Source: Streptomyces sp. NRRL F-525
GTDB lineage: Bacteria > Actinomycetota > Actinomycetes > Streptomycetales > Streptomycetaceae
Assembly (NCBI RefSeq): GCF_000716605.1
Contig: NZ_JNXE01000014.1
Location: forward strand, 186,001 to 250,000
Direction of reading: 5' to 3'
Length of the DNA stretch: 64,000 nucleotides
Shown here: positions 49,844 to 58,828 of the stretch, piece after piece
Numbering within the stretch: position 1 is the first letter of the stretch
Layout of the letters: each line of letters starts with the position of its first letter
Program-made: the position numbers and the translations under genes
Notes under the pieces: generated by a model
Seen by the model: only the letters and a program-made list of their open reading frames with translations
Database searches by the model: none
What the model was told of the DNA's origin: nothing

Positions 49844-51421
49844 CTACGAAGTCTCCGCCACCGCGGCCTCGACCACCGCTTCTGTCGCCACCGTCTCCTC
49901 CGCGTCCGCCGGTGTCGTGCGCGGCGGCAGCAGGGCCAGGACAGCCTGGCGGTGGGCGTCGTTCGTCGCGTCGTCGTACGGGTCCGGGGTCGCCGGGACC
50001 TGGAGGCGGTGGACCGGGCCGCTGCCCAGGCGGGCGTAGCCGCGGCCCGGGGGGATCTGGGCGATCGGCGTGGTGTGCGGGGGAGCGCCCAGGACCGCCT
50101 CCAGCTGGGCGGCGGTGGCGGGGCCGAGGACGACACGCGCGCGTGTGTGCTGTCGTACGGCGTCGCTCAGGGTGTCCGCGCTGTCGAACTGCTCGGCCAC
50201 CACCACCGTCACGTTGGCCGCGCGGCCGTGCCGGAGGGGGACCTGGAGCAGGGACTGCGGGTCCTTGTAGCCGTCGGCCGTGGCCACGTGGGCGAAGGCG
50301 CTCGGGCGGTCCAGGATGATCCACAGGGGGCGCCTGGTGTCGTCCGGTGCCGGGTCGCCCGACTGACGGGCGCGGTTGGCCGCGATCAGCCGGCGTTCCG
50401 TCTCGTGGGCGGCCCATTCCAGGCTGGCCAGCGCGCCGGCCAGCCCGCACTCGACCGCGAGGACGCCGTCCCGGCCGGTGAGGCACGCGTACTCGCCGGT
50501 GCCGCCGCCCTCGACGATCAGGACGTCGCCGTACTGGAGGGCCTGCAGGGCGATCGAGCGCAGCAGGGTGGAGGTGCCGCTGCCGGGCTGGCCCATGACC
50601 AGGAGGTTCGGCTCGGTGGAGCGGATGCCGGTGCGCCAGACGACCGGTGGGACGTCGCGCTGTTCCTCGCCGTGGGTGAGGGGGAGCGTGCGGTGGACCT
50701 GGGTCGGGTCGGTGAAGCCCAGGACGGTCTCGCCGGGGGCGGTCACGAAGCGCTGGGCGGCGATGTCGGTGGGGAGCGGGGCGAGCACACCGATCGTGAG
50801 CTGGTTGCCCTCCTCGTCCCACGCGAAGTGGTACTCACGGCCGCGGCCGGACTTCGCGGTGAGCAGCTGCTCGATCCGCGCGCGGGAGTCGGCCTCGCCG
50901 TCGGTGAAGTACGCCGGATAGCGGACGACCAGATGGGAGATCCGGCCCGCGCCGTCGAACTCGTAGGCGGGGAAGGCCTTCTCCCAGTCTCCGCCGTGGG
51001 CGAACAGGGGCGCCGGGTCCTCGGCGGCCGAGAAGTAGGGCACGAGCGCCTCGTAGAGGGACTGGAGGCGCTGGGTCTGGGACTCGTCGGGCCCTTCGGG
51101 CGCCGGCGGGGTGCGGTCCCGGCCCTGCCATGCCGCCGCCGCCATCAGGGTGATGGCGGCGAGCAGCGGGCCGTACGGGACCAGGGCCACGACCAGGACC
51201 ACCGAGGCCACCAGGAAAAGCAGCGGCCCGCGCTTGTCCTTGGGGGTCTCGGCCCATCTGCGCCGGCCGGCGGATGCCAGCCGGCGCAGACCCTTGGTGA
51301 TCGTGATCACTGGGTGGAGGACATCGGTGGCGCTGTCGGCCGCCGTCCGGGCCAGCTCCCGGCTCCGGGCGATCTGGGCGGTGCCGTTGCTCAGGATGCG
51401 GGGGAGGGGGCGCCGGGCCAC
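49844..51421 (-). CDS. FtsK/TraB-like ATP-binding membrane protein with degenerate Walker A
   Basis: A 525-residue protein: basic cytosolic lead, two hydrophobic helices at about residues 67-97, then a P-loop-type domain. The motif at about residue 276 is MGQPGSGTSTLLRSIA, where the invariant Walker A lysine is Thr; LWIILDRPSAFAHV is a Walker B-like strand but has DR instead of DE. The overall order is that of FtsK/TraB/EccC-type motors (two N-terminal helices plus motor domain), so it may be a catalytically inert relative. Gene overlaps nothing and lies 34 bp after a small membrane protein gene. Confidence 0.72.
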   Translation of the reverse strand: MARRPLPRILSNGTAQIARSRELARTAADSATDVLHPVITITKGLRRLASAGRRRWAETPKDKRGPLLFLVASVVLVVALVPYGPLLAAITLMAAAAWQGRDRTPPAPEGPDESQTQRLQSLYEALVPYFSAAEDPAPLFAHGGDWEKAFPAYEFDGAGRISHLVVRYPAYFTDGEADSRARIEQLLTAKSGRGREYHFAWDEEGNQLTIGVLAPLPTDIAAQRFVTAPGETVLGFTDPTQVHRTLPLTHGEEQRDVPPVVWRTGIRSTEPNLLVMGQPGSGTSTLLRSIALQALQYGDVLIVEGGGTGEYACLTGRDGVLAVECGLAGALASLEWAAHETERRLIAANRARQSGDPAPDDTRRPLWIILDRPSAFAHVATADGYKDPQSLLQVPLRHGRAANVTVVVAEQFDSADTLSDAVRQHTRARVVLGPATAAQLEAVLGAPPHTTPIAQIPPGRGYARLGSGPVHRLQVPATPDPYDDATNDAHRQAVLALLPPRTTPADAEETVATEAVVEAAVAETS

Positions 51422-51455
51422 TGCTGTCTCCTGAAGGTCCGTACGGGTGGTTGCG

Positions 51456-51650
51456 TCAGAACTTGATGCCGCCGAGGAGGCTCGCCAGGCTCTCGCCGCC
51501 GGCCTTGATGCTCGGCGCGATGGCCGTGCTGGCCATGTAGAAGCCGAAGAGTGCGGCCACCAGCGCGTGGGAGGCCTTGAGTCCGTCCTTCTTGAAGAAG
51601 AGGAAGACGATGATGCCGAGAAGGACGACGCCTGACATGGACAGGATCAT
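51456..51650 (-). CDS. Small membrane protein, Spd-like (plasmid-transfer type)
   Basis: A 64-residue protein with one strong hydrophobic helix (SMSGVVLLGIIVFLFF) and a second weaker one (ASHALVAALFGFYMASTAIAPSI), and a Gly-rich end. The LxMSGVxLLGIIVFxFFKK start followed by HALVAALFGFYxA is the layout I recall from small membrane proteins beside tra genes on Streptomyces conjugative plasmids and chromosomal loci. AGGAGAG precedes ATG 51650. It is upstream of the FtsK/TraB-like gene, likely one operon. Confidence 0.68.
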   Translation of the reverse strand: MILSMSGVVLLGIIVFLFFKKDGLKASHALVAALFGFYMASTAIAPSIKAGGESLASLLGGIKF

Positions 51651-51906
51651 TTGAGCTCTCCTGGTTCGTGGGGACAGTCACCATGAGTTGTTCCAGGATC
51701 ACAGAATGTATCCATACGATAAAAGGTGCAAGTGGGTGAATTTCGGCGAATTTCCCTCGGATGGCGGAGCGCATTCGGGCCGTCTGAGCAGGGGTTTCAC
51801 CTGTGTCGGGCCCAGTGGTGATCTTTGCCTCGGAGGGGGCCGGTCATGTGTCTGTGGAGCCAGTACGCTGGCGATTCACCCGTACTAGTGAGAGGCGGTC
51901 AGGCCG

Positions 51907-52299
51907 ATGAGTGAAGCCCCCGACCCCGAGGTCGTGGAGTTCGCGACCAAGATCTTCGATCTGGCCCGCCAGGGCGGGACCGAGGCGCTGGTCGCCTACG
52001 TGGACGCGGGCGTCCCGGCCAACCTCACCAATGACCGCGGCGACTCCCTGGTGATGCTCGCCGCCTACCACGGGCACGCCGACGCCGTACGGGCCCTGCT
52101 GGCGCGCGGCGCCGAGGCCGACCGGATCAACGACCGGGGCCAGACCCCGCTCGCCGGAGCCGTCTTCAAGGGCGAGCAAGAGGTGATCGAGGTCCTCCTG
52201 GAAGCCGGTGCCGATCCGGCCGCGGGCACCCCGTCGGCGGTCGACACGGCCCGGATGTTCGCCAAGGCCGAGCTGCTGGAGCTGTTCGGCGCGCACTGA
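51907..52299 (+). CDS. Ankyrin-repeat protein
   Basis: A 130-residue soluble protein with about three ankyrin repeats: RGDSLVMLAAYHGHADAVRALLARGAEADRIND, RGQTPLAGAVFKGEQEVIEVLLEAGADP, and a partial leader. It probably mediates a protein contact; partner unknown. Start ATG 51907. The AT-richer 250 bp upstream (51690-51760) probably hold promoters for this and the divergent small membrane protein gene. Confidence 0.87.
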   Translation: MSEAPDPEVVEFATKIFDLARQGGTEALVAYVDAGVPANLTNDRGDSLVMLAAYHGHADAVRALLARGAEADRINDRGQTPLAGAVFKGEQEVIEVLLEAGADPAAGTPSAVDTARMFAKAELLELFGAH

Positions 52300-52529
52300 C
52301 ACCCGGTCCGTCGGCAGCGAAGACGGGCCCGCTGACCAGGTACGACAAGGAAAACGGGGGAAAACGGGGGAAGGCAGCACGGCGCCGCCCGAAATTTCGG
52401 TCGCGGCATCGAGAACTGCCGGGTCATCATGACGTCGTGATTTACGGACGCGATGGCTGGGCAGGTGTTGCCGCACCGCGCGGGCCGTAGTTGCGGCCCG
52501 CATGGGCCACCTACGAGAGGCAGAGGAAA

Positions 52530-52589
52530 ATGGTCTACAGCAAGCAGGAAACGGCGGGCGCCCCGACGTGTTGTCACGCGGCCAGGTAG
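52530..52589 (+). CDS. Putative 19-residue leader peptide with Cys-Cys
   Basis: An ORF of 20 codons, MVYSKQETAGAPTCCHAAR then TAG, with an AGAGG ribosome site 3-8 bases before its ATG. It lies in the 336-bp gap (52300-52635) and ends 46 bp before the HEAT-repeat gene start. The rest of that gap holds a purine-rich GGGGGAAAACGGGGG stretch (52357 area) and no other gene. Its size, position and Cys-Cys core suggest a translated regulatory leader; it may equally be a chance ORF. Confidence 0.42.
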   Translation: MVYSKQETAGAPTCCHAAR

Positions 52590-52635
52590 TGCACGTTCCC
52601 CGGTTGCGTCGACGCTTGATGTGAGGCTGTTTCCC

Positions 52636-54054
52636 ATGTTCGATCCGGTCATAGCGCCCAGCGGTACGCTGCTCGGCCTGCTTCAGCGGGGCCGCGGCGA
52701 CGGCACACTGCACGCGCTCACCGCACCCCGTGCCGAGGCACTCGCGGCACTGAACCACTGTGTGCTGCGCGACCCCCGCCACGACTGGCAGGTGGAGAAC
52801 CGCTCCCTGTACTACGCCCGTCTGTACCTCGATCTGGGCGGCGACCTGGACGCCGTGGAGGCGCATCTCTTCGACTCCGAGGACGTCCTCGACACCGAGG
52901 AGTCCCGCACGGGCCTCGCGCTCGCCGTGCTCGGGCACCTCGCCTCCTACGGCAGGCGGGACGCGCTCGTGCTGCTGCGCCGGTACGCGGCCTCCGGAAC
53001 CAATTGGGCCTGGGCGCTCGACGAACTGGCGCTCAGGGACGACGACGCGGGCCTGCGTGCCCTCGCCGCCCCGGTGCTGGCGCGTTTCCCGGCCGACCCC
53101 GAGGGTGAGGCCGAACTGGCCACCGCCGTGCGCGACGCCTTCGAACCCCGGCCCTGGCGGCTGTGGGCCGAGGACTCACGCGAATCGATCGCCACGCGCG
53201 TGCGTGCCGCCCAGGAGGCCGGCTGCTTCGACCTCTGGCAACGCCAGATGCGACCAACCGGGCCCCGTCCGGGGTGGAGCGTGCAAGCGGTGTTCGAGTG
53301 GGCCCAACAGGGCCTCGAACGCGGCGCCGCGCTGCACGTCCCCGCCGCCCGCTGCCTCACCGCCGTGGCAGGCCCCGAGGACCGGCCCGAGATCGTCGAG
53401 GCCGCCAAGGACGGCGGCGAGGGCGCCCGCTGCACCGCCCTGCGCTATCTCGCCGACAGCAACGATCCCGAGGCCCTCCCGCTCATCGAACGCGCGGTGG
53501 CCACCGGCCCGGCACCCGTAGTGGAAGCCGCCGTGGACGCCTTCGAACGGATGCGGTCCGTCGCCGCCGTCGACCGCGCCCGCGGCTGGGCCCGACGGCC
53601 CGACCCGCTCGGCGCCGCCGCCGGACGGATGCTCGCCTGCCGGGGCGGAGCCCAGGACAGCGACCTCGTCCTCGGCGCCCTCAGGGAGGCCGTCATGGGC
53701 GAAGGACCCGACGCCCCCACCCTGTGGACCCTCGTCGACGGCGCCGGACGCCTCGGCATCGCCTGCGCCGCCCCCGTCCTGCGCCATGTGTACCGCGAGA
53801 CCGCCTCGTCCCATCTGCGCGGCCGGGCCGCCCGCGCCCTGGCCGCGACCGACCCCTCCTACCCCACCGGCTTCGCCGTCGAGTGCCTCTGGGACTGCGA
53901 GGAGACCACCCGCGAGATCGCCGCCCGGCACGCCGAGACCGCCGACGCCCGCGTCGTGGAGCAGCTCCGCAGGCTCGCCGCCGACCCGGCCGAGGAAGCG
54001 GAAGTACAGACAGCCGTACGGAGCCGGATCGGGCCCGACGCCCCCGCAGTGTGA
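52636..54054 (+). CDS. HEAT-repeat protein
   Basis: A 472-residue soluble alpha-helical protein with repeated Ala/Asp-rich helical pairs (ALLARFPADPEGEAELATAVRDAF-like, GLRALAAPVLARFPA, LPLIERAVATGPAPVVEAAVDAFERM, AAPVLRHVYRETASSHLRGRAARALAATDPS) typical of HEAT repeats. It begins MFDPVIAPSGTLLGLLQRGRGDG, a well-formed start. No catalytic motif. A scaffold or adaptor is likely. A terminator hairpin follows. Confidence 0.8.
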   Translation: MFDPVIAPSGTLLGLLQRGRGDGTLHALTAPRAEALAALNHCVLRDPRHDWQVENRSLYYARLYLDLGGDLDAVEAHLFDSEDVLDTEESRTGLALAVLGHLASYGRRDALVLLRRYAASGTNWAWALDELALRDDDAGLRALAAPVLARFPADPEGEAELATAVRDAFEPRPWRLWAEDSRESIATRVRAAQEAGCFDLWQRQMRPTGPRPGWSVQAVFEWAQQGLERGAALHVPAARCLTAVAGPEDRPEIVEAAKDGGEGARCTALRYLADSNDPEALPLIERAVATGPAPVVEAAVDAFERMRSVAAVDRARGWARRPDPLGAAAGRMLACRGGAQDSDLVLGALREAVMGEGPDAPTLWTLVDGAGRLGIACAAPVLRHVYRETASSHLRGRAARALAATDPSYPTGFAVECLWDCEETTREIAARHAETADARVVEQLRRLAADPAEEAEVQTAVRSRIGPDAPAV

Positions 54055-54071
54055 ACGTGGGATGACCCGCG

Positions 54072-54100
54072 GGTCAGACGCGCATGGACGCCGTCTGACC
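54072..54100 (+). terminator. Hairpin after the HEAT-repeat gene
   Basis: A 9-bp perfect stem GGTCAGACG/CGTCTGACC with an 11-nt loop, 17 bp after the stop. It separates the HEAT gene from the glycosyltransferase operon. Confidence 0.7.
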
Positions 54101-54193
54101 TGCTCGGGTGTGCAGCGCAACGCTCATGGGACGTTCACCGTTCGCATAGATCGACGTTGACGCGGGCACGTCCAGCGCGGCGAGAACACGGGT

Positions 54194-55321
54194 ATGCGTG
54201 TCGTCATCGTGACCGAATCCTTTCCCCCCGATGTGAACGGCGTGGCCCACTGCGCGCTCCAGACCGCCCGGCACCTCGTGGATCGCGGTCATCATCCGCT
54301 CGTCGTCGCGCCGGCCACCTCGGCCGGTCCCGGGCCCGACGCAGAGTCGCCGTGCCCCGTCATCCGTGTCCCCTCCCTACCGCTCCCCGGCTACCCCCAG
54401 GTCCGCGTCGCCCTCCCCAGCCGACGCGTCGCCGCGGCCATCACCGAACACCGCGCCGACATCGTGCACCTGGCCAGCCCCTTCATCCTCGGCGTCCGCG
54501 GCATGGCCGCCGCCGCGCGGCTCGGCATCCCCGCCGTCGCCGTCTACCAGACCGACCTGGCCGGATACGCCCGTACATACGTCGGCGCGGGCGAGGCCAC
54601 CGCCTGGCGGCGCATCCGCTCCGTGCACGCCGCCGCCGACCGCACCCTCGCGCCCTCCAGCGCGGCTCTGGGCGACCTGGAGGCACACGGCGTGCCCCGG
54701 GTCCGCCTCTGGCCCCGCGGCGTCGACACCGAGCGTTTCCGCCCCGAGTACCGGGACGAGGCGCTGCGCCGCGAACTCGCCCCGAACGGCGAACTGCTCG
54801 TCGGCTACGTCGGCCGGCTCGCCCCCGAGAAGCAGATCGAACTCCTCGCCGGAACCTGCGGCCTCCCGGGCGTCCGTGTCGTGGTCGTCGGCGACGGACC
54901 CAGCCGGCCGCACCTCGACGAGGCGCTGCCGGGCGCGGTCTTCCTCGGCCGGCGTACCGGTCACGAGCTCGCCCGTATCTTCGCCTCGTTGGACATATTC
55001 GTGCACACCGGACCTTTTGAGACCTTCTGTCAGACCGTCCAGGAAGCCATGGCCAGCGGCGTCCCCGTCGTCGCGCCCGCCGCCGGCGGCCCGCTCGACC
55101 TGGTCGCCCACGGCCGCACCGGGTTCCTCTTCCCGCCGCGCGACGAGGCCGCCGTCACGGACGCCGTGCGGACCCTGGCCGCCGACCCCGCACTGCGCGC
55201 CGAGTACGGCACCGCCGCGCGGGCCATGGTCGAGGGCCGCACCTGGGCAGCCATCGGCGACCAGCTGATCGCGCACTACGGCGATGTCCTCGCCGCCCGC
55301 AAGGTGGTGGTCGCGGCATGA
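54194..55321 (+). CDS. GT4 glycosyltransferase, mannosyltransferase-like
   Basis: A 375-residue GT-B (GT4) enzyme. MRVVIVTESFPPDVNGVAHCALQTARHL is the acceptor-domain start seen in GDP-mannose-dependent mannosyltransferases such as PimB'/MgtA; the donor site is VGYVGRLAPEKQIELL and GPFETFCQTVQEAMASGVPVVAPAAGGP (the EX7E motif). It probably mannosylates a lipid or polyprenol acceptor on the cytosolic side. Overlaps the next gene by 4 bp. Start ATG 54194. Confidence 0.86.
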   Translation: MRVVIVTESFPPDVNGVAHCALQTARHLVDRGHHPLVVAPATSAGPGPDAESPCPVIRVPSLPLPGYPQVRVALPSRRVAAAITEHRADIVHLASPFILGVRGMAAAARLGIPAVAVYQTDLAGYARTYVGAGEATAWRRIRSVHAAADRTLAPSSAALGDLEAHGVPRVRLWPRGVDTERFRPEYRDEALRRELAPNGELLVGYVGRLAPEKQIELLAGTCGLPGVRVVVVGDGPSRPHLDEALPGAVFLGRRTGHELARIFASLDIFVHTGPFETFCQTVQEAMASGVPVVAPAAGGPLDLVAHGRTGFLFPPRDEAAVTDAVRTLAADPALRAEYGTAARAMVEGRTWAAIGDQLIAHYGDVLAARKVVVAA

Positions 55322-56481
55322 ACACCGCCGCGCTGCGGATCGTCCGCCTCGCCAACTTCGTGGCCCCCTCCTCCGGGGGGCTGCGCACCGCCCTGCGCGA
55401 GCTGGGCAAGGGCTTCAAGGAGGCCGGGCACGACCCGGTCCTCATCGTGCCCGGCGAGCGCCACACCGACCGTGAGACCGAGCAGGGCCGGGTCATCACC
55501 CTGCCCGGGCCGCTGCTTCCCGGCACCGGCGGCTACCGCGTCCTCGCCGACAAGCGGCGCGTGGCCACCCTCCTGGAACAACTCGCCCCGGACCGCCTGG
55601 AGGTCTCCGACCGTACGACCCTGCGCTGGACCGGCAAATGGGCCAGGCGGGCCCGCGTCCCCGCCGTGATGGTGTCCCACGAGACCGCCGACGGCGTCCT
55701 GCGCACCTGGGGCCTGTCGGAGAACATGTCCCGGCGCACCGCCGACGCCCTCAACGTCCGTACGGCGCACACCTACGCGCGCGTGGTGTGCACCACCGAG
55801 TTCGCCGAGCGGGAGTTCGTCCGCATCGGCGCCCGCAACGTCGTACGGGCTCCGCTGGGCGTCGACCTGGTGGGGCGCAGTCCGGCGCTGCGGGACCCGT
55901 TGGTGCGCGCGGAGTACGCGCGCGTGGACCAGGTTCTGCTGGTGACCTGCACCCGGCTCTCCGTGGAGAAGAAGCCCGGCACGGCGCTCGACGCCCTGGA
56001 GGCGCTGGTACGGCGCGGGCGGCGGGCGGTCCTCGTGGTCGCCGGGGACGGGCCGCTGCGGGCCCGGCTCGAACAGCGGGCGCGGGAGTGGGGGTTGCCG
56101 GTCACCTTCCTCGGGCACGTCTCCGACCGGCGGCTGCTCGGCGCCCTCCAGGCCTCCGCCGACGTGTGCCTGGCACCCGGGCCCGCCGAGACCTTCGGGC
56201 TCGCCGCGCTCGAGGCCATGGCCTGCGGGACGCCCGTGGTGGCCAGCGCCTCGTCCGCACTCCCCGAGGTGATCGGCTCCGCCGGAGCCACGGCCGCGGA
56301 CAACGGGCGGGCCTTCGCGGACGCCGTGGACATGCTCCTCGAACGCCCCGAGATGGAGCGCCGCGAGATCGCACGCGCGCGTGCCGAGTGTTTCGGCTGG
56401 CACACGGCGGTCGACGCGTTCCTCGCGGCCCACGACGCGGATGTTCCGGTCCGGCGGTACGTGCCCGGAGGCGTGGCATGA
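55318..56481 (+). CDS. GT4 glycosyltransferase
   Basis: A 387-residue GT4 enzyme, paralogous to the upstream gene. Donor-domain motifs: LVTCTRLSVEKKPGTALDALEAL and APGPAETFGLAALEAMACGTPVVASASSALPEVIG (EX7E). Acceptor side: FVAPSSGGLRTALRELGKGFKEAGHD. Function is probably a second step of the same glycolipid pathway. Overlapping stop/start (ATGA) with the previous and following genes places all three in one operon. Confidence 0.86.
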   Translation: MNTAALRIVRLANFVAPSSGGLRTALRELGKGFKEAGHDPVLIVPGERHTDRETEQGRVITLPGPLLPGTGGYRVLADKRRVATLLEQLAPDRLEVSDRTTLRWTGKWARRARVPAVMVSHETADGVLRTWGLSENMSRRTADALNVRTAHTYARVVCTTEFAEREFVRIGARNVVRAPLGVDLVGRSPALRDPLVRAEYARVDQVLLVTCTRLSVEKKPGTALDALEALVRRGRRAVLVVAGDGPLRARLEQRAREWGLPVTFLGHVSDRRLLGALQASADVCLAPGPAETFGLAALEAMACGTPVVASASSALPEVIGSAGATAADNGRAFADAVDMLLERPEMERREIARARAECFGWHTAVDAFLAAHDADVPVRRYVPGGVA

Positions 56482-57338
56482 GAACGGTCCGTTTCGTCGC
56501 CCTCGGTGACTCGCTCACCGAGGGCGTGGGCGATCCCGTCGGCGAGGCATGGCGCGGCTGGGCCGCGCTGCTCGCCGGCGGGCTGGCCGAACAGCCCGAG
56601 GAATCCGTGGAGTTCACGAACCTCGCGGTCAGCGGGGCCCAGACGCGGGACGTGCTGGAACGGCAGACCCCGGCCGGGCTCGCCCTGAACCCGGACGTCG
56701 TGTCCGTGGTCATAGGGGTCAACGACACCCTGCGCTGCACCTTCGACATCCAGGCCGTGGCCGCCCGCCTCGACGAGGTCTACGCGGCTTTCACGGCGCG
56801 GGGCGCGACCCTCCTCACGGCCTGTCTGCCCGACCCGGGCGCGATGCTCGGCCTCCCGGGCGCGCTGGCCCGCCCGCTGGCCCGGCGCCAACGGGCCGTC
56901 AACACCGTGGTGCACGCGCTCTCCGAGCGCTACGGGGCGGTGCATCTGCACGCGGCCGAGGGCGAGTGGATCATGGGCCGCGAGATCTGGAGCGCGGACC
57001 GGCTGCACCCCAGCGAGCTGGGACACCGCCAACTGGCGCTGCGTTTTCACGCGTTGCTCACCGAGGAGGGCGTGGCCACGGGGGTCGCACCCTCGCCCGA
57101 GCCCGAGTTCCCGGTGCCCACCAGGTCGGCCAGCCTGCTGTGGCTGGCGACCGCGGGCACCGGGTGGGTGGCCCGCCGCTGCACCGACCTGCTGCCGCAG
57201 CTCCTGAGGCTGGCCGCCGACGAGATGCGGCACCGCGCGCGGGGCACCAGCGCGCGCCTGGACCTGAGCGCGTCCCACGCCGTGTCGATGGCGCTGGCCT
57301 CGCTGTCGGTGCAGCAGGAGCAGCCGGACGCCGCTTAG
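56478..57338 (+). CDS. SGNH/GDSL hydrolase
   Basis: A 286-residue esterase-fold protein. GDSLTEGVGDP carries the nucleophile Ser (block I), NLAVSGAQT the Gly of block II, VVIGVNDT the Asn of block III and DRLHPSELGH the Asp/His of block V. No signal peptide, so it is cytosolic. In the same operon as two GT4 glycosyltransferases, it may remove an acyl group from the glycolipid or its intermediate. Confidence 0.88.
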   Translation: MRTVRFVALGDSLTEGVGDPVGEAWRGWAALLAGGLAEQPEESVEFTNLAVSGAQTRDVLERQTPAGLALNPDVVSVVIGVNDTLRCTFDIQAVAARLDEVYAAFTARGATLLTACLPDPGAMLGLPGALARPLARRQRAVNTVVHALSERYGAVHLHAAEGEWIMGREIWSADRLHPSELGHRQLALRFHALLTEEGVATGVAPSPEPEFPVPTRSASLLWLATAGTGWVARRCTDLLPQLLRLAADEMRHRARGTSARLDLSASHAVSMALASLSVQQEQPDAA

Positions 57339-57344
57339 GGGGCT

Positions 57345-58214
57345 TCAGCGGCGCCGTACGGCCACGAAACGGACGGGGGTTCCGGGCACCGCCTGGGCGG
57401 CCGCCGGGAGGTCCGTGGGGCGGACGACGGCGATCACCGGATAGCCGCCGGTGGTCGGATGGTCGGCGAGGAACACCACCGGGTGGCCGTCCGGGGGGAC
57501 CTGGATCGCGCCGAGGACCATGCCCTCGCTGGGGAGTTCACCGGTCAGGGCCCGCTCCAGGGCGGGCCCCTCGGTGCGCAGCCCGATGCGGTTGCTCGCC
57601 GAGGACACTCGGTACGCGCGTGACGTGAACGTGCGGACGGCCTCCGGGGTGAACCAGTCCTCGCGGGGCCCCAGGGTCACCCGCAGGACGAGTTCGGTCG
57701 GGGGAGCCGGCTGCGGGGCGACGTCCACGCACGCGTGGCGGCTCATCGGGGAACCCAGCGGCAGTATGGCGCCGTTCGTGAGCGGCGCCGGGCCGAGGCC
57801 GGACATCAGGTCCGTGGAACGGCTGCCGAGCACCGGCTCGACCCCGACACCGCCGGCGAAGGCGACGTAGGACCGCACTCCGGAGACGGCCGTTCCGATG
57901 TCGAGGAGCGCTCCGGCGGGCACGTGCACCGGGGCTCCCCAGGCGGCGGGCCGTCCGTCCACCGTGACCGGGCAGGGGGCGCCCCCGACTGCCACGAGGA
58001 TCGTTGAACGAGGCCGTACGGCACAGCCGTTGAGGGTCGTCTCCAGGACGGCGGCTTCGGGTGGATTGCCGACCAGCCGGTTGACGAGCGCCGCCGCGGG
58101 CCAGTCGAGCGCTCCGGAACGCGGCACCCCCAGGTGCGCGTGTCCGGGCCGTCCCAGGTCCTGCACCGTGGTCAGCGCTCCGGCCCGTACGACGGCGACC
58201 GCACGGTCCGTCAT
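57345..58214 (-). CDS. pxpC: 5-oxoprolinase subunit C (PxpC, biotin-dependent carboxyltransferase family)
   Basis: A 289-residue protein of the carboxyltransferase-like family (KipA/PxpC). VVRAGALTTVQDLGRPGHAHLGVPRSGALDWPA is the conserved start and GRPAAWGAPVHVPAGALLDIG, HACVDV, FTSRAYRVSSASNRIGLRTEGP further blocks. With PxpA and PxpB it hydrolyses 5-oxo-L-proline to glutamate with ATP. Overlaps pxpB by 4 bp; ATG 58214. Confidence 0.93.
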   Translation of the reverse strand: MTDRAVAVVRAGALTTVQDLGRPGHAHLGVPRSGALDWPAAALVNRLVGNPPEAAVLETTLNGCAVRPRSTILVAVGGAPCPVTVDGRPAAWGAPVHVPAGALLDIGTAVSGVRSYVAFAGGVGVEPVLGSRSTDLMSGLGPAPLTNGAILPLGSPMSRHACVDVAPQPAPPTELVLRVTLGPREDWFTPEAVRTFTSRAYRVSSASNRIGLRTEGPALERALTGELPSEGMVLGAIQVPPDGHPVVFLADHPTTGGYPVIAVVRPTDLPAAAQAVPGTPVRFVAVRRR

Positions 58215-58828
58215 ACGTCCGCCATCGGGACGAAGCGCACGCGCGTGCCGGGCGACAGCAGTGCGGCCGGCTCGCGAGCGGTGTCCCACAGGACCGCGTC
58301 CGTCGTGCCGATCAGCTGCCATCCCCCGGGCGAGGCGCGTGGGTACACGCCGGTGTACGGGCCCGCCAGGCCCACGGCACCGGCGTGGACGGCCGTGCGC
58401 GGGGTGGCCCGGCGCGGGACGTCGTAGCGGGCCGGGAGGCCGGTGAGGTAGCCGAAGCCGGGGGCGAAGCCGCAGAAGGCGACGCGGAACTCGGTGGCCG
58501 CGTGGATACGGGCCACCTCCCGCTCGGGGACGTTCCACAGGGCGGCGACATCGGCGAGGTCGGGGCCGTCGTAGCGCACCGGGAGTTCGATCACCTCACG
58601 CGCGCGTGGGGGAGCGGGGGGTACGTCGGAGGTCGTGAGTTCGGAGGCCAGGCGGGCCGGGTCGTCGAGGCCGTCGAGGAGGACCGTGCGGGCGGCCGGG
58701 ACGATCTCGCGGACCGTGAGCAGGCCCTCCGCGCGGCGCCGCAGCAGCTCCGCGTGGACGGCCTGGGCCTCCTCACCGGAGGCGACCTCGACGAGCAGCG
58801 CGCTGTCGCCGACGGGCAGCACCCTCAT
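58211..58828 (-). CDS. pxpB: 5-oxoprolinase subunit B (PxpB/KipI)
   Basis: A 205-residue KipI-like protein. MRVLPVGDSALLVEVASG begins it, the core is FRVAFCGFAPGFGYLTGLPARYDVPRRATPR and VGLAGPYTGVYPRASPGGWQLIGTT ends the domain, all hallmarks of the family. It is the second subunit of the ATP-dependent 5-oxoprolinase. Overlaps pxpA by 4 bp (ATGA). Confidence 0.94.
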   Translation of the reverse strand: MRVLPVGDSALLVEVASGEEAQAVHAELLRRRAEGLLTVREIVPAARTVLLDGLDDPARLASELTTSDVPPAPPRAREVIELPVRYDGPDLADVAALWNVPEREVARIHAATEFRVAFCGFAPGFGYLTGLPARYDVPRRATPRTAVHAGAVGLAGPYTGVYPRASPGGWQLIGTTDAVLWDTAREPAALLSPGTRVRFVPMADV

